From: Candidatus Rokubacteria bacterium 13_1_40CM_68_15
GTDB lineage: Bacteria > Methylomirabilota > Methylomirabilia > Rokubacteriales > CSP1-6
Direction of reading: 5' to 3'
Assembly: GCA_001917585.1 (NCBI GenBank)
Contig: MNEG01000125.1
Location: 3,730-41,074 of the forward strand
Length of the DNA stretch: 37,345 bases
The notes below the pieces were generated by a model, which did no database searches, had not been told where the DNA came from, and saw only the letters and a program-made list of their open reading frames with translations. Of the stretch, positions 27,031-37,345 are shown piece after piece; the first letter of the stretch is position 1, and the number at the start of each line of letters is the position of its first letter. The position numbers and the translations under genes are program-made.

Positions 27031-28683
27031 GTGAAGACCGATCCACTCGCCGGAAGACCGGCGCCGCCCTCGCTGTTGGTGGACGTCCCGAAGCTGCTCG
27101 AGGCCTACTACGCCGAGCGGCCGGATCCGTCGGTGCCCGCGCAGTGGGTGGTGTTCGGAACCTCGGGCCACCGGGGTTCGTCATTGAAGGCCGGATTCAA
27201 CGAGGCGCACATCCTCGCCATCACCCAGGCGATCTGTCTCTATCGCCAGGCGCACGGGATCGATGGGCCGCTCTTCCTCGGCAGAGACACGCATGCCCTG
27301 TCCGAGCCTGCCCGGGCTACCGCCCTCGAGGTGCTGGCGGCCAACGGCGTGGAGGTCATGCTCGACGCCCACGACGGCGTCACGCCGACCCCGGTGGTCT
27401 CCCAGGCGATTCTTGCCCACAATCGCGGTCGGACGAAGACACTCGCCGACGGCATCGTCATCACGCCGTCGCACAACCCGCCCGAGTACGGAGGGTTCAA
27501 GTACGATCCCCCGTCGGGCGGTCCCGCCGACACGCCGGTCACCGAGTGGATCGAGAGCAGGGCCAACGCGTTCCTCGCCGACGGCCTGCGCGGCGTGGCC
27601 CGGATTCCGTACGAGCGTGCCCGGCAGGCGGCCACGACGCACCGCTTCGACTACCTGACCTCGTACGTCGAAGCCCTCGCTGCGGTGATCGACATGGACG
27701 TGCTTCGCGGCACGACACTCAAGATCGGCGTCGACCCCCTGGGGGGCGCCAGCCTGGGTTACTGGCAGCCGATCGGGGACCGCTACGGCTTCGCCCTCGA
27801 CGTCGTCAACCGCGAGATCGATCCGACCTTCCGCTTCATGACCGTCGACTGGGACGGAGCGATCCGGATGGATCCGTCGTCGCCGTATGCGATGGCGCGA
27901 CTGATCGGTCTCCGTGACCGGTTCGACCTCGCGTTCGCCACCGATCCCGACGCCGATCGCCACGGCATCGTGAGTCGGAGCGTCGGGCTGCTGAATCCCA
28001 ATCAGTACCTGGCCGCATCCATCTGGTATCTCTTCCGCCATCGGCCTTCCTGGCCGAACCGGGCGGCGATCGGAAAGACGATCGTCAGCAGCAGCATGAT
28101 CGACCGTGTGACCGCCCAACTTGGCCGGCGGCTCGTGGAGGTGCCGGTGGGCTTCAAGTACTTCGTCGATGGCCTCCTCGAGGGCTCGCTGGGCTTCGCG
28201 GGCGAAGAGAGCGCCGGCGCTTCATTTCTCCAGCGGGACGGCACGGTCTGGACGACCGACAAGGACGGCCTCGTCATGGGGCTGCTCGCGATGGAGATGA
28301 CCGCGCGAACCGGTCGCGACCCGGGAGAGTGCTATCAGGACCTCACGCGTGAGCTCGGCGAGCCCGTGTACGAGCGGATCGACGCGCCGGCCACTGCCGA
28401 GCAGAAGGCCGCGCTCGCTCGCATGTCGGCGAAGGATCTCGCGATCACCGAGCTCGCGGGCGACCCGGTCACCGCCGTGCTGACGACAGCGCCCGGAGAC
28501 GGGCGGCCGTTCGGGGGCATCAAGGTGATGACCGAGCACGGCTGGTTCGCGGCACGTCCCTCCGGCACGGAGGCGGTCTACAAGCTTTACGCGGAGAGCT
28601 TCAAGGGCGTGGAGCACCTGCGCCGGATTCAGGAGCAGGCGCAGGCGGCGATCGAGCGGGTCTTCCGGGCACGCGCAGCATGA
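27031..28683 (+). CDS. pgm: Phosphoglucomutase, alpha-D-glucose phosphate-specific
   Basis: This 550-aa enzyme interconverts glucose-1-phosphate and glucose-6-phosphate. It has the phosphoserine Ser147 in [14 protein letters not shown] (E. coli Pgm has Ser146), the Mg loop TDPDADRHG with Asp305/307/309, '[11 protein letters not shown]', 'GEESAGASF' (sugar-specificity loop) and the phosphate-binding '[13 protein letters not shown]'. Start GTG 27031. The stop overlaps the glgP start as ATGA, so it handles the glucose-1-phosphate made by its neighbour. Confidence 0.96.
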   Translation: MKTDPLAGRPAPPSLLVDVPKLLEAYYAERPDPSVPAQWVVFGTSGHRGSSLKAGFNEAHILAITQAICLYRQAHGIDGPLFLGRDTHALSEPARATALEVLAANGVEVMLDAHDGVTPTPVVSQAILAHNRGRTKTLADGIVITPSHNPPEYGGFKYDPPSGGPADTPVTEWIESRANAFLADGLRGVARIPYERARQAATTHRFDYLTSYVEALAAVIDMDVLRGTTLKIGVDPLGGASLGYWQPIGDRYGFALDVVNREIDPTFRFMTVDWDGAIRMDPSSPYAMARLIGLRDRFDLAFATDPDADRHGIVSRSVGLLNPNQYLAASIWYLFRHRPSWPNRAAIGKTIVSSSMIDRVTAQLGRRLVEVPVGFKYFVDGLLEGSLGFAGEESAGASFLQRDGTVWTTDKDGLVMGLLAMEMTARTGRDPGECYQDLTRELGEPVYERIDAPATAEQKAALARMSAKDLAITELAGDPVTAVLTTAPGDGRPFGGIKVMTEHGWFAARPSGTEAVYKLYAESFKGVEHLRRIQEQAQAAIERVFRARAA

Positions 28684-31187
28684 CGACGACCGACGAGATC
28701 CGGCCGGAGTCGCTGACCGAGTTGGCCCTCAATCTCTGCTCGTCGTGGCATCACGGGGCCGACGAGCTGTGGAGGGAGCTCGATCCGTTGCTGTGGGCGC
28801 TCACTCATAACGCGTGGCTCGTGCTTCAAACGGTCTCGCGGAAGAAGCTCCGCGAGCTGCTGGCGCGGCCGGATTACCGGAGCCGCCTCGAAGCGTTCCT
28901 CGAACGCCGGCGTGAGTATCTGAGCTCGGTCGCCTGGTTTCAGCAGAGTCACGCGCAGGCGCCTCTCACGCGGGCGGCCTATTTCAGCATGGAATTTGCC
29001 GTCAGTGAGGCCCTGCCCATTTATGCGGGCGGACTGGGAAACGTGGCGGGCGACCAGCTCAAGGCAGCCAGCGATCTCGGCGTCCCGGTGGTGGGTGTCG
29101 GACTGCTGTATCAGCAGGGTTATTTCCGGCAAGTGATCGCTGCCGACGGCAGCCAGGAAGCGCTGTACCCCTACAACGATCCTGATCAGCTGCCGATCAG
29201 CCCCGTGCGCGACGAGGACGGTGAGTGGCTGCGCCTCGACGTTCAACTGCCGGGCCAACGGATCTGGCTGCGGGTCTGGCAGGCGCGGATTGGGCGGATC
29301 ACCCTCTATCTCCTCGACAGCAACGATCCCGCCAATCCCCCGGCCATCCGCGGAATCACCAGCGAGCTCTATGGCGGCGGCGTCGAGCTGCGGCTTCGCC
29401 AGGAGCTTGTCCTGGGCATCGGTGGCTGGCGCGTGCTACGCGCACTTGGCGTCGAGCCCGAGGTCTGCCATCTCAACGAGGGGCATGCCGCCTTCGCCGT
29501 CCTCGAGCGTGCCCGCACCTTCATGGTCGACAGTGGCCACGCCTTCGACGTGGCGCTGACCATCACGCGAGCCGGCAATCTCTTCACCACGCACACGCCG
29601 GTGAGCGCGGGATTCGACCGGTTTGCCCCGGCTCTCATCGAGCGCTACCTCGGCCGCTACGCCCAGGACGCGCTCGGCATCGATCCGCCTCACCTCCTGG
29701 CGCTCGGACGAGAGAATCCCGACGACGCCGGCGAGCCGTTCAACATGGCGTACCTCGCCGTCCGCGGGAGCGCGGCCGTGAACGGCGTGAGCCGTCTTCA
29801 CGGCACCGTGAGCCGACGTATTTTCAGCTCGCTCTTTCCACGCTGGCCCGAGGCTGAGATCCCGGTGCGGCATGTCACCAATGGCGTGCACACGCTGTCG
29901 TGGGATTCCCCGGACGCGGAGGAGCTGTGGACCAACGTCTGCGGCGCCGAGTGTTGGCACGGCACCCTGGCCACCATCGAGCAGGATCTGGCCGGCGTGC
30001 CCGACACGACGCTGTGGGCCCTGCGCGTTCGCGCTCGACGCGCGCTCGTCGAGCATGTCCGCGAGCGCCTGGCGCAGCAGCTCGCTTCGATGGACAACAC
30101 GTGGGAGGCGAGCGTCACGCTGGGCACGCTCCTGGACCCGGACACGCTCACGGTCGGCTTCGCCCGGCGATTCGCCGCCTACAAGCGGCCTCAGCTGTTG
30201 TTGCTCGACCCCGACCGGCTGCTTCGAATCTTGACCAACCCCGAACGTCCGGTCCAGCTCGTGATTGCCGGCAAGGCTCATCCTGCCGATGGACTGGGCC
30301 AGGAGATGATCAGGCAGTGGATCCAGTTCATCGGCCGCCCCGAGACACGCGGTCGCGTGATCTTCATCCCGGACTACGATCTGCTGGTGGCCGAGCGTCT
30401 CGTGCAGGGCGTCGACCTGTGGCTGAACACGCCTCGACGGCCGTGGGAGGCGAGCGGGACGAGCGGCATGAAAGTTCTGGTCAACGGCGGCCTCAACCTC
30501 TCCGCGCTCGATGGCTGGTGGGCGGAGGCGTACGAGCCGGAGGTCGGCTGGGCTCTGGGTGACGGCCGCGAGCATGGCGATGATCCCGCCTGGGACGCCG
30601 CCGAGGCCGAGGATCTCTACACGCTTCTCGAACAGGACGTCGTGCCCGCCTTCTACACGCGAGACGCACGCGGAATTCCGGCGGCCTGGGTCGCGAAGAT
30701 GCGCGCGAGCATGGGCCGGCTCACCCCACGGTTCTCGGCCAACCGGGTCGTGCGCGAGTACACCGAGACGTATTACCTGCCGGCCGCGGCCAGGTATCGC
30801 GAGCGAGCGGCGAACAAGGGCGCGCTCGGAGTCGAGCTACTCGAGTGGCGGCGCGGTCTCGCCGAGCACTGGCGCGAGGCCCACTTCGGGGCGGTCCGCG
30901 TGGAGACGCAGGGTTCCGACCACCATGTCACCGTCGTACTTCACCTCGGCGCGCTCGACCCCGAGGCCGTACGCGTCGAGCTCTATGCGAACCCTGTCGA
31001 TGGTGGGGAACCCGAGCGCCATGTCATGGTGCGCGCTCGGCGGCTCGATGGCCCCGGCAATAGCTACGAGTACCAGGCACGCGTTTCCGCCTCGCGGGCT
31101 CCCGGTGACTACACCCCGCGGCTCGTTCCGTACCATCCGAAGGCCGCGGTGCCCCTCGAGGCAAATGAAATCCTCTGGCTGCGGTGA
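28680..31187 (+). CDS. glgP: Alpha-glucan (glycogen) phosphorylase, short bacterial/archaeal type
   Basis: This 835-aa PLP enzyme releases glucose-1-phosphate from alpha-1,4-glucans. The N-terminal DUF3417-like segment ('[20 protein letters not shown]') and '[21 protein letters not shown]' identify the TIGR02094-type group rather than E. coli GlgP. Further marks are '[15 protein letters not shown]', '[14 protein letters not shown]', '[16 protein letters not shown]' and the PLP Lys598 in [15 protein letters not shown]. The last ~120 residues are an extra beta-rich domain. It closes the glycogen/pentose run and is convergent with pgi 36 nt away; no terminator hairpin is obvious between them. 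Confidence 0.95.
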   Translation: MTTTDEIRPESLTELALNLCSSWHHGADELWRELDPLLWALTHNAWLVLQTVSRKKLRELLARPDYRSRLEAFLERRREYLSSVAWFQQSHAQAPLTRAAYFSMEFAVSEALPIYAGGLGNVAGDQLKAASDLGVPVVGVGLLYQQGYFRQVIAADGSQEALYPYNDPDQLPISPVRDEDGEWLRLDVQLPGQRIWLRVWQARIGRITLYLLDSNDPANPPAIRGITSELYGGGVELRLRQELVLGIGGWRVLRALGVEPEVCHLNEGHAAFAVLERARTFMVDSGHAFDVALTITRAGNLFTTHTPVSAGFDRFAPALIERYLGRYAQDALGIDPPHLLALGRENPDDAGEPFNMAYLAVRGSAAVNGVSRLHGTVSRRIFSSLFPRWPEAEIPVRHVTNGVHTLSWDSPDAEELWTNVCGAECWHGTLATIEQDLAGVPDTTLWALRVRARRALVEHVRERLAQQLASMDNTWEASVTLGTLLDPDTLTVGFARRFAAYKRPQLLLLDPDRLLRILTNPERPVQLVIAGKAHPADGLGQEMIRQWIQFIGRPETRGRVIFIPDYDLLVAERLVQGVDLWLNTPRRPWEASGTSGMKVLVNGGLNLSALDGWWAEAYEPEVGWALGDGREHGDDPAWDAAEAEDLYTLLEQDVVPAFYTRDARGIPAAWVAKMRASMGRLTPRFSANRVVREYTETYYLPAAARYRERAANKGALGVELLEWRRGLAEHWREAHFGAVRVETQGSDHHVTVVLHLGALDPEAVRVELYANPVDGGEPERHVMVRARRLDGPGNSYEYQARVSASRAPGDYTPRLVPYHPKAAVPLEANEILWLR

Positions 31188-31223
31188 GCGTGACCAGCTT
31201 CAGCGTGCCGAGGTTCGAAACAT

Positions 31224-32867
<1,644 letters not shown>

Positions 32868-32879
32868 GGTCAGTCTCCC

Positions 32880-33587
32880 TCACCTGCCTCGTGCGTCATC
32901 CATCGTCGGCATTGCCGCGGCGAGGAGCGCCGGCAGGTCGTAGGCGAGCAAGTCGCCGATGCGCTCGACGGGCACGTCGGCCGGCGGATACGTGGCGAGC
33001 GCCGTGGGATCGTGCGCGTAGTGCCCCTGCCGCGGGGCGATCGTCGTGACCCGGACTCCCCAGACCTGCTTCACGGCGGCCAGGATCCGGAGCTTGTCAT
33101 CGACGAGCACGTAATGGTCGGCGGGATAGCGGCGCTCGACGTCGTCGAGCTCACGCTCCTTGTGGATGTAGATCAACACGTTCCCGTCCACGGCTTGCTG
33201 CAATCCCGAGCGCTCGATCTTGCGCGGCTGAAACACCGCGTCGCCATCCGAGAGGATGACCGTCGTTCCCCAGGCGCGGAAGCGCTCGAGCACGTCGAGG
33301 GAGCTCGGGTAGAGCCGGTTCGCGAACGGGTAGTCGACCATGAAGGATGAGACGGTCAGCACCCGCGGATCGCGCGGATGTTCGACCCGATACCGCTGCA
33401 GCGCGCCCAGATAGTCTGCGTAGCCCAGCTCGGCCCGCAGCTCCTCGAAAATCGCCCAGTAGCGCTCCTGGCATTCGCGGCCCACCGTGCGCGTGAGGTA
33501 CCGCTTGAGATCGGCCGCGATGCGATCGTTGTCGATCAGCGTGTTGTCCACGTCGACCAGGAACACGACCGGGTGGCGGCTCGTCAA
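32880..33587 (-). CDS. HAD-superfamily hydrolase
   Basis: This 235-aa protein begins (TTG start 33587, with a strong GGGAGGAG site 4-5 nt upstream) TSRHPVVFLVDVDNTLIDND, containing HAD motif I DVDNTLID. A long helical cap follows, then motif II Ser in VILSDGDAVF and motif IV in 'YVLVDDKLRILAAVK'. A Lys in FQPRKIE could serve as motif III. Substrate is unknown. The upstream in-frame extension to 33845 has no similarity and is ignored. It is probably co-transcribed with pgi; the 101 nt upstream show no convincing promoter. Confidence 0.85.
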   Translation of the reverse strand: MTSRHPVVFLVDVDNTLIDNDRIAADLKRYLTRTVGRECQERYWAIFEELRAELGYADYLGALQRYRVEHPRDPRVLTVSSFMVDYPFANRLYPSSLDVLERFRAWGTTVILSDGDAVFQPRKIERSGLQQAVDGNVLIYIHKERELDDVERRYPADHYVLVDDKLRILAAVKQVWGVRVTTIAPRQGHYAHDPTALATYPPADVPVERIGDLLAYDLPALLAAAMPTMDDARGR

Positions 33588-33688
33588 CGATCTCCTCCCA
33601 CGGCCCCCACCGGGCTGTGCCCAACATCGAGCCCTTGACCGCAGTCTATCGTCGTCAGCAAGCCATCCTTCTCGTCGCCAGCCGCGTC

Positions 33689-34594
33689 TCACTCCCCGCG
33701 CAGGGTCGGATCGAGCAGGTCGCGCAGCCAGTCGCCGGTGCGGCTCACCACGAGCGACGTCGCCATCAGCACGAGCCCCGGCCACGTCGAGATCCACCAC
33801 GCGCTGTCGAGATACTCGCGGCCTTCGTAGATCATTCCGCCCCACGAAGGAGTGGGTGGCTGGATGCCGAGCCCGAGGAACGACAGCGTCGCCTCCAGGA
33901 CGATGGCTCGGGCCAGCTCGAGCGTCGCGATCACGATCAGGCTACTGAGGACGTTCGGCACGATGTGACGCAGCACCACGCGCGCGGCCGAGCCGCCGAG
34001 GGCCTGGACGGCGTCCACGAACTCCCGCGTGCGGAGCCCGAGCACCTGCGAGCGGAGGACGCGCGCGTAGGAGACCCACCCCGAGAGCCCGATGACGAGG
34101 ATCAGCGTGGGAAAGCTCGGCCCGAGCACCGCGATGATGCCGATGGCGAGGAGGATGAACGGGAAGGCGAGCTGGGCGTCGGCGAGCGTCATGATCACGG
34201 TGTCGAGCCAGCCACGCCGGAAGCCGGCGATCACACCGAGCGCCGAGCCGACCAGCCCGCCCACCACGACGGCGGCGAAGCCGACGATGAGCGACACGCG
34301 GGCCCCGTAGATCACCCGGGAGAGCACGTCGCGCCCGAGATGGTCGGTGCCGAGGGCGTGAGCTCGGCCGTCGGTGGCTTCCAGGGTCGGCGCGACGAGC
34401 CGCACGCGTAGCGACGTCCGCTCGGGATCCTGCGGCGCCAGCCACGGCGCGGCCACCGCGACCAGCGCCAGCGCGAGGACGAAGGCGCCGCCCGCGACGA
34501 CGAGCCGCGCGGTGCGCTGACGCTCGCGCGGCCGCGCGAGCGTCGCGGCGACGACGAGGTCAGCGGGCGCGGATGCGGGGATCGAGGACGCCAT
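33689..34594 (-). CDS. ABC transporter permease, DppC/OppC type
   Basis: This 301-aa permease has a short cytosolic N-tail, one early membrane helix ('LVVAGGAFVLALALVAVAAP'), the DppC-specific 'HALGTDHLGRDVLSRVIYGARVSL' block, five more helices and the EAA loop 'VDAVQALGGSAARVVLRHIVPN'. It ends in the usual GDWLRDLLDPTLRG. It overlaps the DppB-type gene by 35 nt. Together they form the channel for a peptide, nickel, glutathione or similar importer. No ATPase gene follows; the next gene downstream is the HAD protein. Confidence 0.93.
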   Translation of the reverse strand: MASSIPASAPADLVVAATLARPRERQRTARLVVAGGAFVLALALVAVAAPWLAPQDPERTSLRVRLVAPTLEATDGRAHALGTDHLGRDVLSRVIYGARVSLIVGFAAVVVGGLVGSALGVIAGFRRGWLDTVIMTLADAQLAFPFILLAIGIIAVLGPSFPTLILVIGLSGWVSYARVLRSQVLGLRTREFVDAVQALGGSAARVVLRHIVPNVLSSLIVIATLELARAIVLEATLSFLGLGIQPPTPSWGGMIYEGREYLDSAWWISTWPGLVLMATSLVVSRTGDWLRDLLDPTLRGE

Positions 34595-35486
34595 AGAGCA
34601 TGTCGACGGCGAAGTTGATGACGACGAAGAGGGCGGCCGAGATGAAGACGACGCACTGCACGACCGGGTAGTCGCGGTTGTAGATCGACTGGATGGCCAG
34701 GCGGCCCATCCCGGGCCAGGCGAACACGGTCTCGGTCACGACCGCGCCGCCGAGCAGCACGCCGAACTGGAGCCCGGTGATCGTCACGATCGGCACCGCC
34801 GCGTTCTTCAAGGTGTGCTTGGCGACCACCAGCGTCTCCGACAAGCCCTTGGCGCGCGCGGTGCGGACGTAGTCCGTGCGCAGCACCTCGAGCACGGCCG
34901 AGCGGGTGAGCCGGGCGATCGACGCCATGGCGAAGATGCCGAGCGTGAGCGCGGGCAGGATCAGGTAGTGCCAGTCGCCGCGTCCGCCCGTGGGCAGGAG
35001 CCCGGCCTTCAGCGACACGAGCAAGATGAAGAGGATGCCGAGGAAGAACGTGGGCGCCGACTGCCCGACCAGGGCCACCGCCATCGCGGCGTGATCGAGC
35101 GGCGAGTTGCGATGGACCGCCGACACCACCCCGATGGGCACCGCGACCGCCACGGCCAGGAGGAACGCCGTCAAGCCGAGCTGGACGGTCGCCGGCAGAT
35201 AGTCGAGCACGACGGCGAGGGCGGGCGTTCGGAAGTGAATCGAGCGCCCGAAATCACCGCGGGCGACGTTGCCGAGAAACGTCGCGTACTGGACGGGCAG
35301 GGGCCGGTCGAGGCCCAGCTCGGCCCGCACCCGAAAAATTTCGCTCCGCGGGGCGTCGGGCGGCAGCAGCAGCGGAACGGGGTCGCCACTGAGCCGCATC
35401 ACCACGAAGACGACCGTGGAGACCAGCCACAGCGCGACCCCCGCTCGCGCAAGGCGCCGGCCGCCGAAGAGAAGAGCTTCACGCAT
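34560..35486 (-). CDS. ABC transporter permease, DppB/OppB type
   Basis: This 308-aa permease shows the DppB N-terminal block: first helix, then 'FVVMRLSGDPVPLLLPPDAP', 'LGLDRPLPVQYATFLGNVARGDFGRSI', then five more helices. The EAA loop is 'VLRTDYVRTARAKGLSETLVVAKHTLKNA', and the C-terminus 'VVINFAVDMLYGVLDPRIR' is also typical. It starts at ATG 35486, 86 nt after the binding-protein gene; that gap contains nothing I recognise. Confidence 0.94.
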   Translation of the reverse strand: MREALLFGGRRLARAGVALWLVSTVVFVVMRLSGDPVPLLLPPDAPRSEIFRVRAELGLDRPLPVQYATFLGNVARGDFGRSIHFRTPALAVVLDYLPATVQLGLTAFLLAVAVAVPIGVVSAVHRNSPLDHAAMAVALVGQSAPTFFLGILFILLVSLKAGLLPTGGRGDWHYLILPALTLGIFAMASIARLTRSAVLEVLRTDYVRTARAKGLSETLVVAKHTLKNAAVPIVTITGLQFGVLLGGAVVTETVFAWPGMGRLAIQSIYNRDYPVVQCVVFISAALFVVINFAVDMLYGVLDPRIRAR

Positions 35487-35572
35487 CGCCGTGAACGGGC
35501 GCGATGGAGCCGCGCGTGCCTCGCTCGAACCGCCTACGGGTCAAGCCGGGCACGCGGATCCCGCGACAATGT

Positions 35573-37114
35573 CTACGTGCGGCGGAACCTGAAGTTGAAG
35601 CGCCGGATCTCGAACTGCTGGTTGGGGTTCGGCGTCCATTCCACGTACTTCTGGATGCCGTAGTCCTCGTAAGGCTGGATGACGGGCACCCACGGGAAGT
35701 GCTCGAGGAAGATCTGGGTCATCTCCTTGTAGGCCTGGGCGCGGAACTTCTCGTCCACCGAGAAGCGCGCGGCGTCGCCGAGCTCGTCGAAGCGCGCATG
35801 GCGCCAGTAATCCTGGGGACCGCCGGGGCCGAGCAGCCGCCAGAACATCCCGTCGGGGTCCGAGAGCGTGGACGTCGGATCCGACCACCACAGCCCCTTG
35901 AAGCTCTTGTCGCGCAGCTTCTGGGCGCGCACCGAGTACTCGATCTGCTCCACCTTGGCGTTGACGCCGATGTCGCGCCACATGGCCTGGATGGCCTCCG
36001 ACATCGACTTGTCGTTGGCCGTGTAGCCGACGGTGGTCTCGATGACGATCTCCTCGCCCTTGTAGCCGGCCTTCCGGAGCCGGTCGCGCGCTTCCCTGGC
36101 GTCGTACTTGAGGGGGGGCAGCGAGGCGTCGAAGTGGTTGTCGCCCTTGGCGATCATCGAGTTGGGAACGATACCGCGCCCGCGCCACAGCTCCTTGACG
36201 ATGATGTCCCGGTCGATGCCGAGGGAGAGCGCCTGCTTGACCAGCGGGTTGTCGAGCGGCTTCACCTTGCTGTTCACGGCCAGCACGTAGAGGCCGGCGT
36301 AGAGCGCGCCGATCATGCGGGTGGTCGGGTTGGCGTTCACGCGATCGCCGTGGTCGGGCGCCAGCTGCGTGATCGCGTCCACCTCGCCCTTGAGCAGGGC
36401 GGCGACCCGCGGCGCCGTTTCCGGGATCGCGCGAACGATCAGGCGGTCCACGTCGATCTTGCCGCCCCAGTAGTCGGGGTTCGCCTCCAGCACCGCCTTG
36501 TCGTCCTTGGTCCACGACACGAAGCGGATCGGGCCGGTGCCGACCGGCTTCTGGTTGAACGTGTCGGGCCCAAGCGACTTCAGGTACTTCTCGGGGACGA
36601 TCTGGCCGCCGTAGAACGCGAGCCGCGCCGGGAGCAGCGGGTCCGGCTTCTTGGTGTGGAAGACGACCGTGCCCGGATCGGGCGCTTCGATGCGATCCAC
36701 CGTCGAGAAGACGGTGCTCACGCGCGTCTTGGCGGCGGGATCGTACGTGCGCTCGATGCTCGACTTCACGTCGGACGACGAGAACGGATCGCCGTTGTGG
36801 AACTTCACACCCGGGCGCAGCTTGAACGTCCAGGTCGTCGGCGCCGTCAGCTTCCACTCGGTCGCGAGCCCCGGGTAAAGCTTGCCGTCGGGATGCCGGC
36901 TCGTGAGGTTGTCGTAGACGTTGAACGAGACGCGGATGTCGTTGGACGATGTGCTCATGTGGGGGTCGAAGAACGCGATGTCGCCGCCCTGGGCGACGAT
37001 CAGCTCGCGCTTCTGCGTGGTCTGGGCCCGCGCGGGTCTGGGCAGCACGGCGACGGCGCCAGCGGTGGCGGCGGCGGCGCCGGTGATAAGCTCCCGTCGG
37101 GTCATGCCAGTCAT
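35573..37114 (-). CDS. ABC transporter substrate-binding protein, family 5 (peptide/nickel/opine type)
   Basis: This 513-aa periplasmic protein has an N-terminal signal with a twin-arginine pair (MTRRELITGAAAATAGAVAV, then PRPARA before Gln), so Tat export is likely. SBP_bac_5 marks are 'LYPGLATEWKLTAPTTWTF', 'LRPGVKFHNGDPFSSSDV', 'TGPIRFVSWTKDD' and 'NPLVKQALSLGIDRD'. ATG 37114 is fixed by AAGGAGG 5 nt upstream; the upstream extension is non-coding. It heads the binding-protein, DppB, DppC operon. Ligand cannot be deduced; the family includes di- and oligopeptides, nickel, glutathione and opines. Confidence 0.94.
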   Translation of the reverse strand: MTGMTRRELITGAAAATAGAVAVLPRPARAQTTQKRELIVAQGGDIAFFDPHMSTSSNDIRVSFNVYDNLTSRHPDGKLYPGLATEWKLTAPTTWTFKLRPGVKFHNGDPFSSSDVKSSIERTYDPAAKTRVSTVFSTVDRIEAPDPGTVVFHTKKPDPLLPARLAFYGGQIVPEKYLKSLGPDTFNQKPVGTGPIRFVSWTKDDKAVLEANPDYWGGKIDVDRLIVRAIPETAPRVAALLKGEVDAITQLAPDHGDRVNANPTTRMIGALYAGLYVLAVNSKVKPLDNPLVKQALSLGIDRDIIVKELWRGRGIVPNSMIAKGDNHFDASLPPLKYDAREARDRLRKAGYKGEEIVIETTVGYTANDKSMSEAIQAMWRDIGVNAKVEQIEYSVRAQKLRDKSFKGLWWSDPTSTLSDPDGMFWRLLGPGGPQDYWRHARFDELGDAARFSVDEKFRAQAYKEMTQIFLEHFPWVPVIQPYEDYGIQKYVEWTPNPNQQFEIRRFNFRFRRT

Positions 37115-37135
37115 GGATGCCTCCTTGGGTGCGCC

Positions 37136-37165
37136 TATATGGGGGTTGACGGCGCCGCCTGTCAA
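37136..37165 (-). promoter_or_regulatory. Probable sigma70-type promoter for the binding-protein operon
   Basis: On the minus strand a perfect TTGACA (37165-37160) is followed after 18 nt by CATATA (37141-37136). Transcription would start near 37129, about 15 nt before ATG 37114 and directly upstream of the AAGGAGG site, a compact leader. Confidence 0.5.
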
Positions 37166-37195
37166 GCGGGGCCGCACCGTGCCACAATCCCGGCC

Positions 37196-37345
37196 ATGAC
37201 GTCGGCGGACGTCATCATCGTGGGCGGGGGCGTGGTCGGCGCCAGCACGGCGTTTCACCTCGCCGCACTGGGGGTCCGCAACGTCGTGCTGCTCGAGCGC
37301 CGGCATCTGGCCGCCGGCGCCAGCGGCAAGTCTGGCGCGCTCGTT
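37196..37345 (+). CDS. FAD-dependent oxidoreductase, DAO family, N-terminal part cut by window edge
   Basis: Fifty codons from ATG 37196 encode a dinucleotide-binding fold: DVIIVGGGVVGASTAFHLA (GxGxxG) followed by VVLLERRHLAAGASGKSGAL, where the acidic residue ending strand 2 binds the FAD ribose and 'GASGKSGA' is typical of the glycine/sarcosine oxidase-like DAO group. The substrate site is beyond the window. It is divergent from the binding-protein gene, with 81 nt between starts; no good forward promoter was seen. Confidence 0.88.
   Translation, partial: MTSADVIIVGGGVVGASTAFHLAALGVRNVVLLERRHLAAGASGKSGALV

Overview
This is a 37.3 kb, very GC-rich, gene-dense chromosomal window. Genes are packed in same-strand runs with many 4-nt ATGA/GTGA overlaps, and GTG and TTG starts occur. 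No rRNA, tRNA, CRISPR array, phage or transposase gene was recognised. The mix of beta-oxidation enzymes, an acyl-CoA mutase, ABC importers without local ATPases or binding proteins, and glycogen enzymes suggests a heterotrophic soil or subsurface bacterium. Candidatus Rokubacteria/Methylomirabilota is my best guess, but this is inference only; no taxonomic marker is present.

Layout. 1-278 (-): start of a Xaa-Pro aminopeptidase. 308-6077 (+): NADH pyrophosphatase (nudC), a thiolase/SDR/gamma-carbonic-anhydrase group, a small DUF1499-like protein and a PAS-GAF hybrid histidine kinase. 6169-7008 (-): a second SDR. 7060-10095 (+): an Rv2578c-type radical SAM protein, a thioredoxin-NHL protein with an in-frame TGA at a redox-Cys position, and a frameshifted DedA protein. 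10178-15529 (+): a 26-bp perfect palindrome, a GntR/UTRA regulator, etfB, etfA, an acyl-CoA dehydrogenase and the large subunit of a B12 acyl-CoA mutase. 15531-19101 (+): a 122-bp palindromic element, ilvE, a HIT protein, the split-off B12-binding subunit (disrupted), a 49-aa protein and a second acyl-CoA dehydrogenase (disrupted). 19175-22128 (+): an SsuB/SsuC-type ABC importer and a HAD phosphatase. 22193-31187 (+): rpiA, tkt, a glycogen-debranching enzyme (disrupted), pgm and glgP. 31224-33587 (-): HAD protein and pgi. 33689-37114 (-): peptide/oligo-solute importer (binding protein and two permeases). 37196-37345 (+): start of a DAO-family oxidoreductase.

How the genes fit together. ETF, acyl-CoA dehydrogenase, mutase and branched-chain aminotransferase look like a branched-chain amino acid/acyl-CoA catabolic locus. 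The mutase carries Phe63/Gln181, the isobutyryl-CoA mutase-type pair rather than the methylmalonyl-CoA mutase pair. The rpiA-tkt-glgX-pgm-glgP run and the convergent pgi connect glycogen breakdown to glucose-6-phosphate and the non-oxidative pentose phosphate pathway.

The strongest novelty candidate is the thioredoxin-NHL gene at 7959-9467. Its in-frame TGA (8094-8096) replaces the first Cys of the CxxC motif. It is followed, at the expected distance, by an 8-bp hairpin with an AGUU loop, which fits a bacterial SECIS element, so it is a probable selenoprotein. Other notable points are two duplicated gene ends with only synonymous differences, a pgi that lacks any AUG/GUG/UUG start, and four genes broken by out-of-frame deletions (probably assembly artefacts, possibly real decay).
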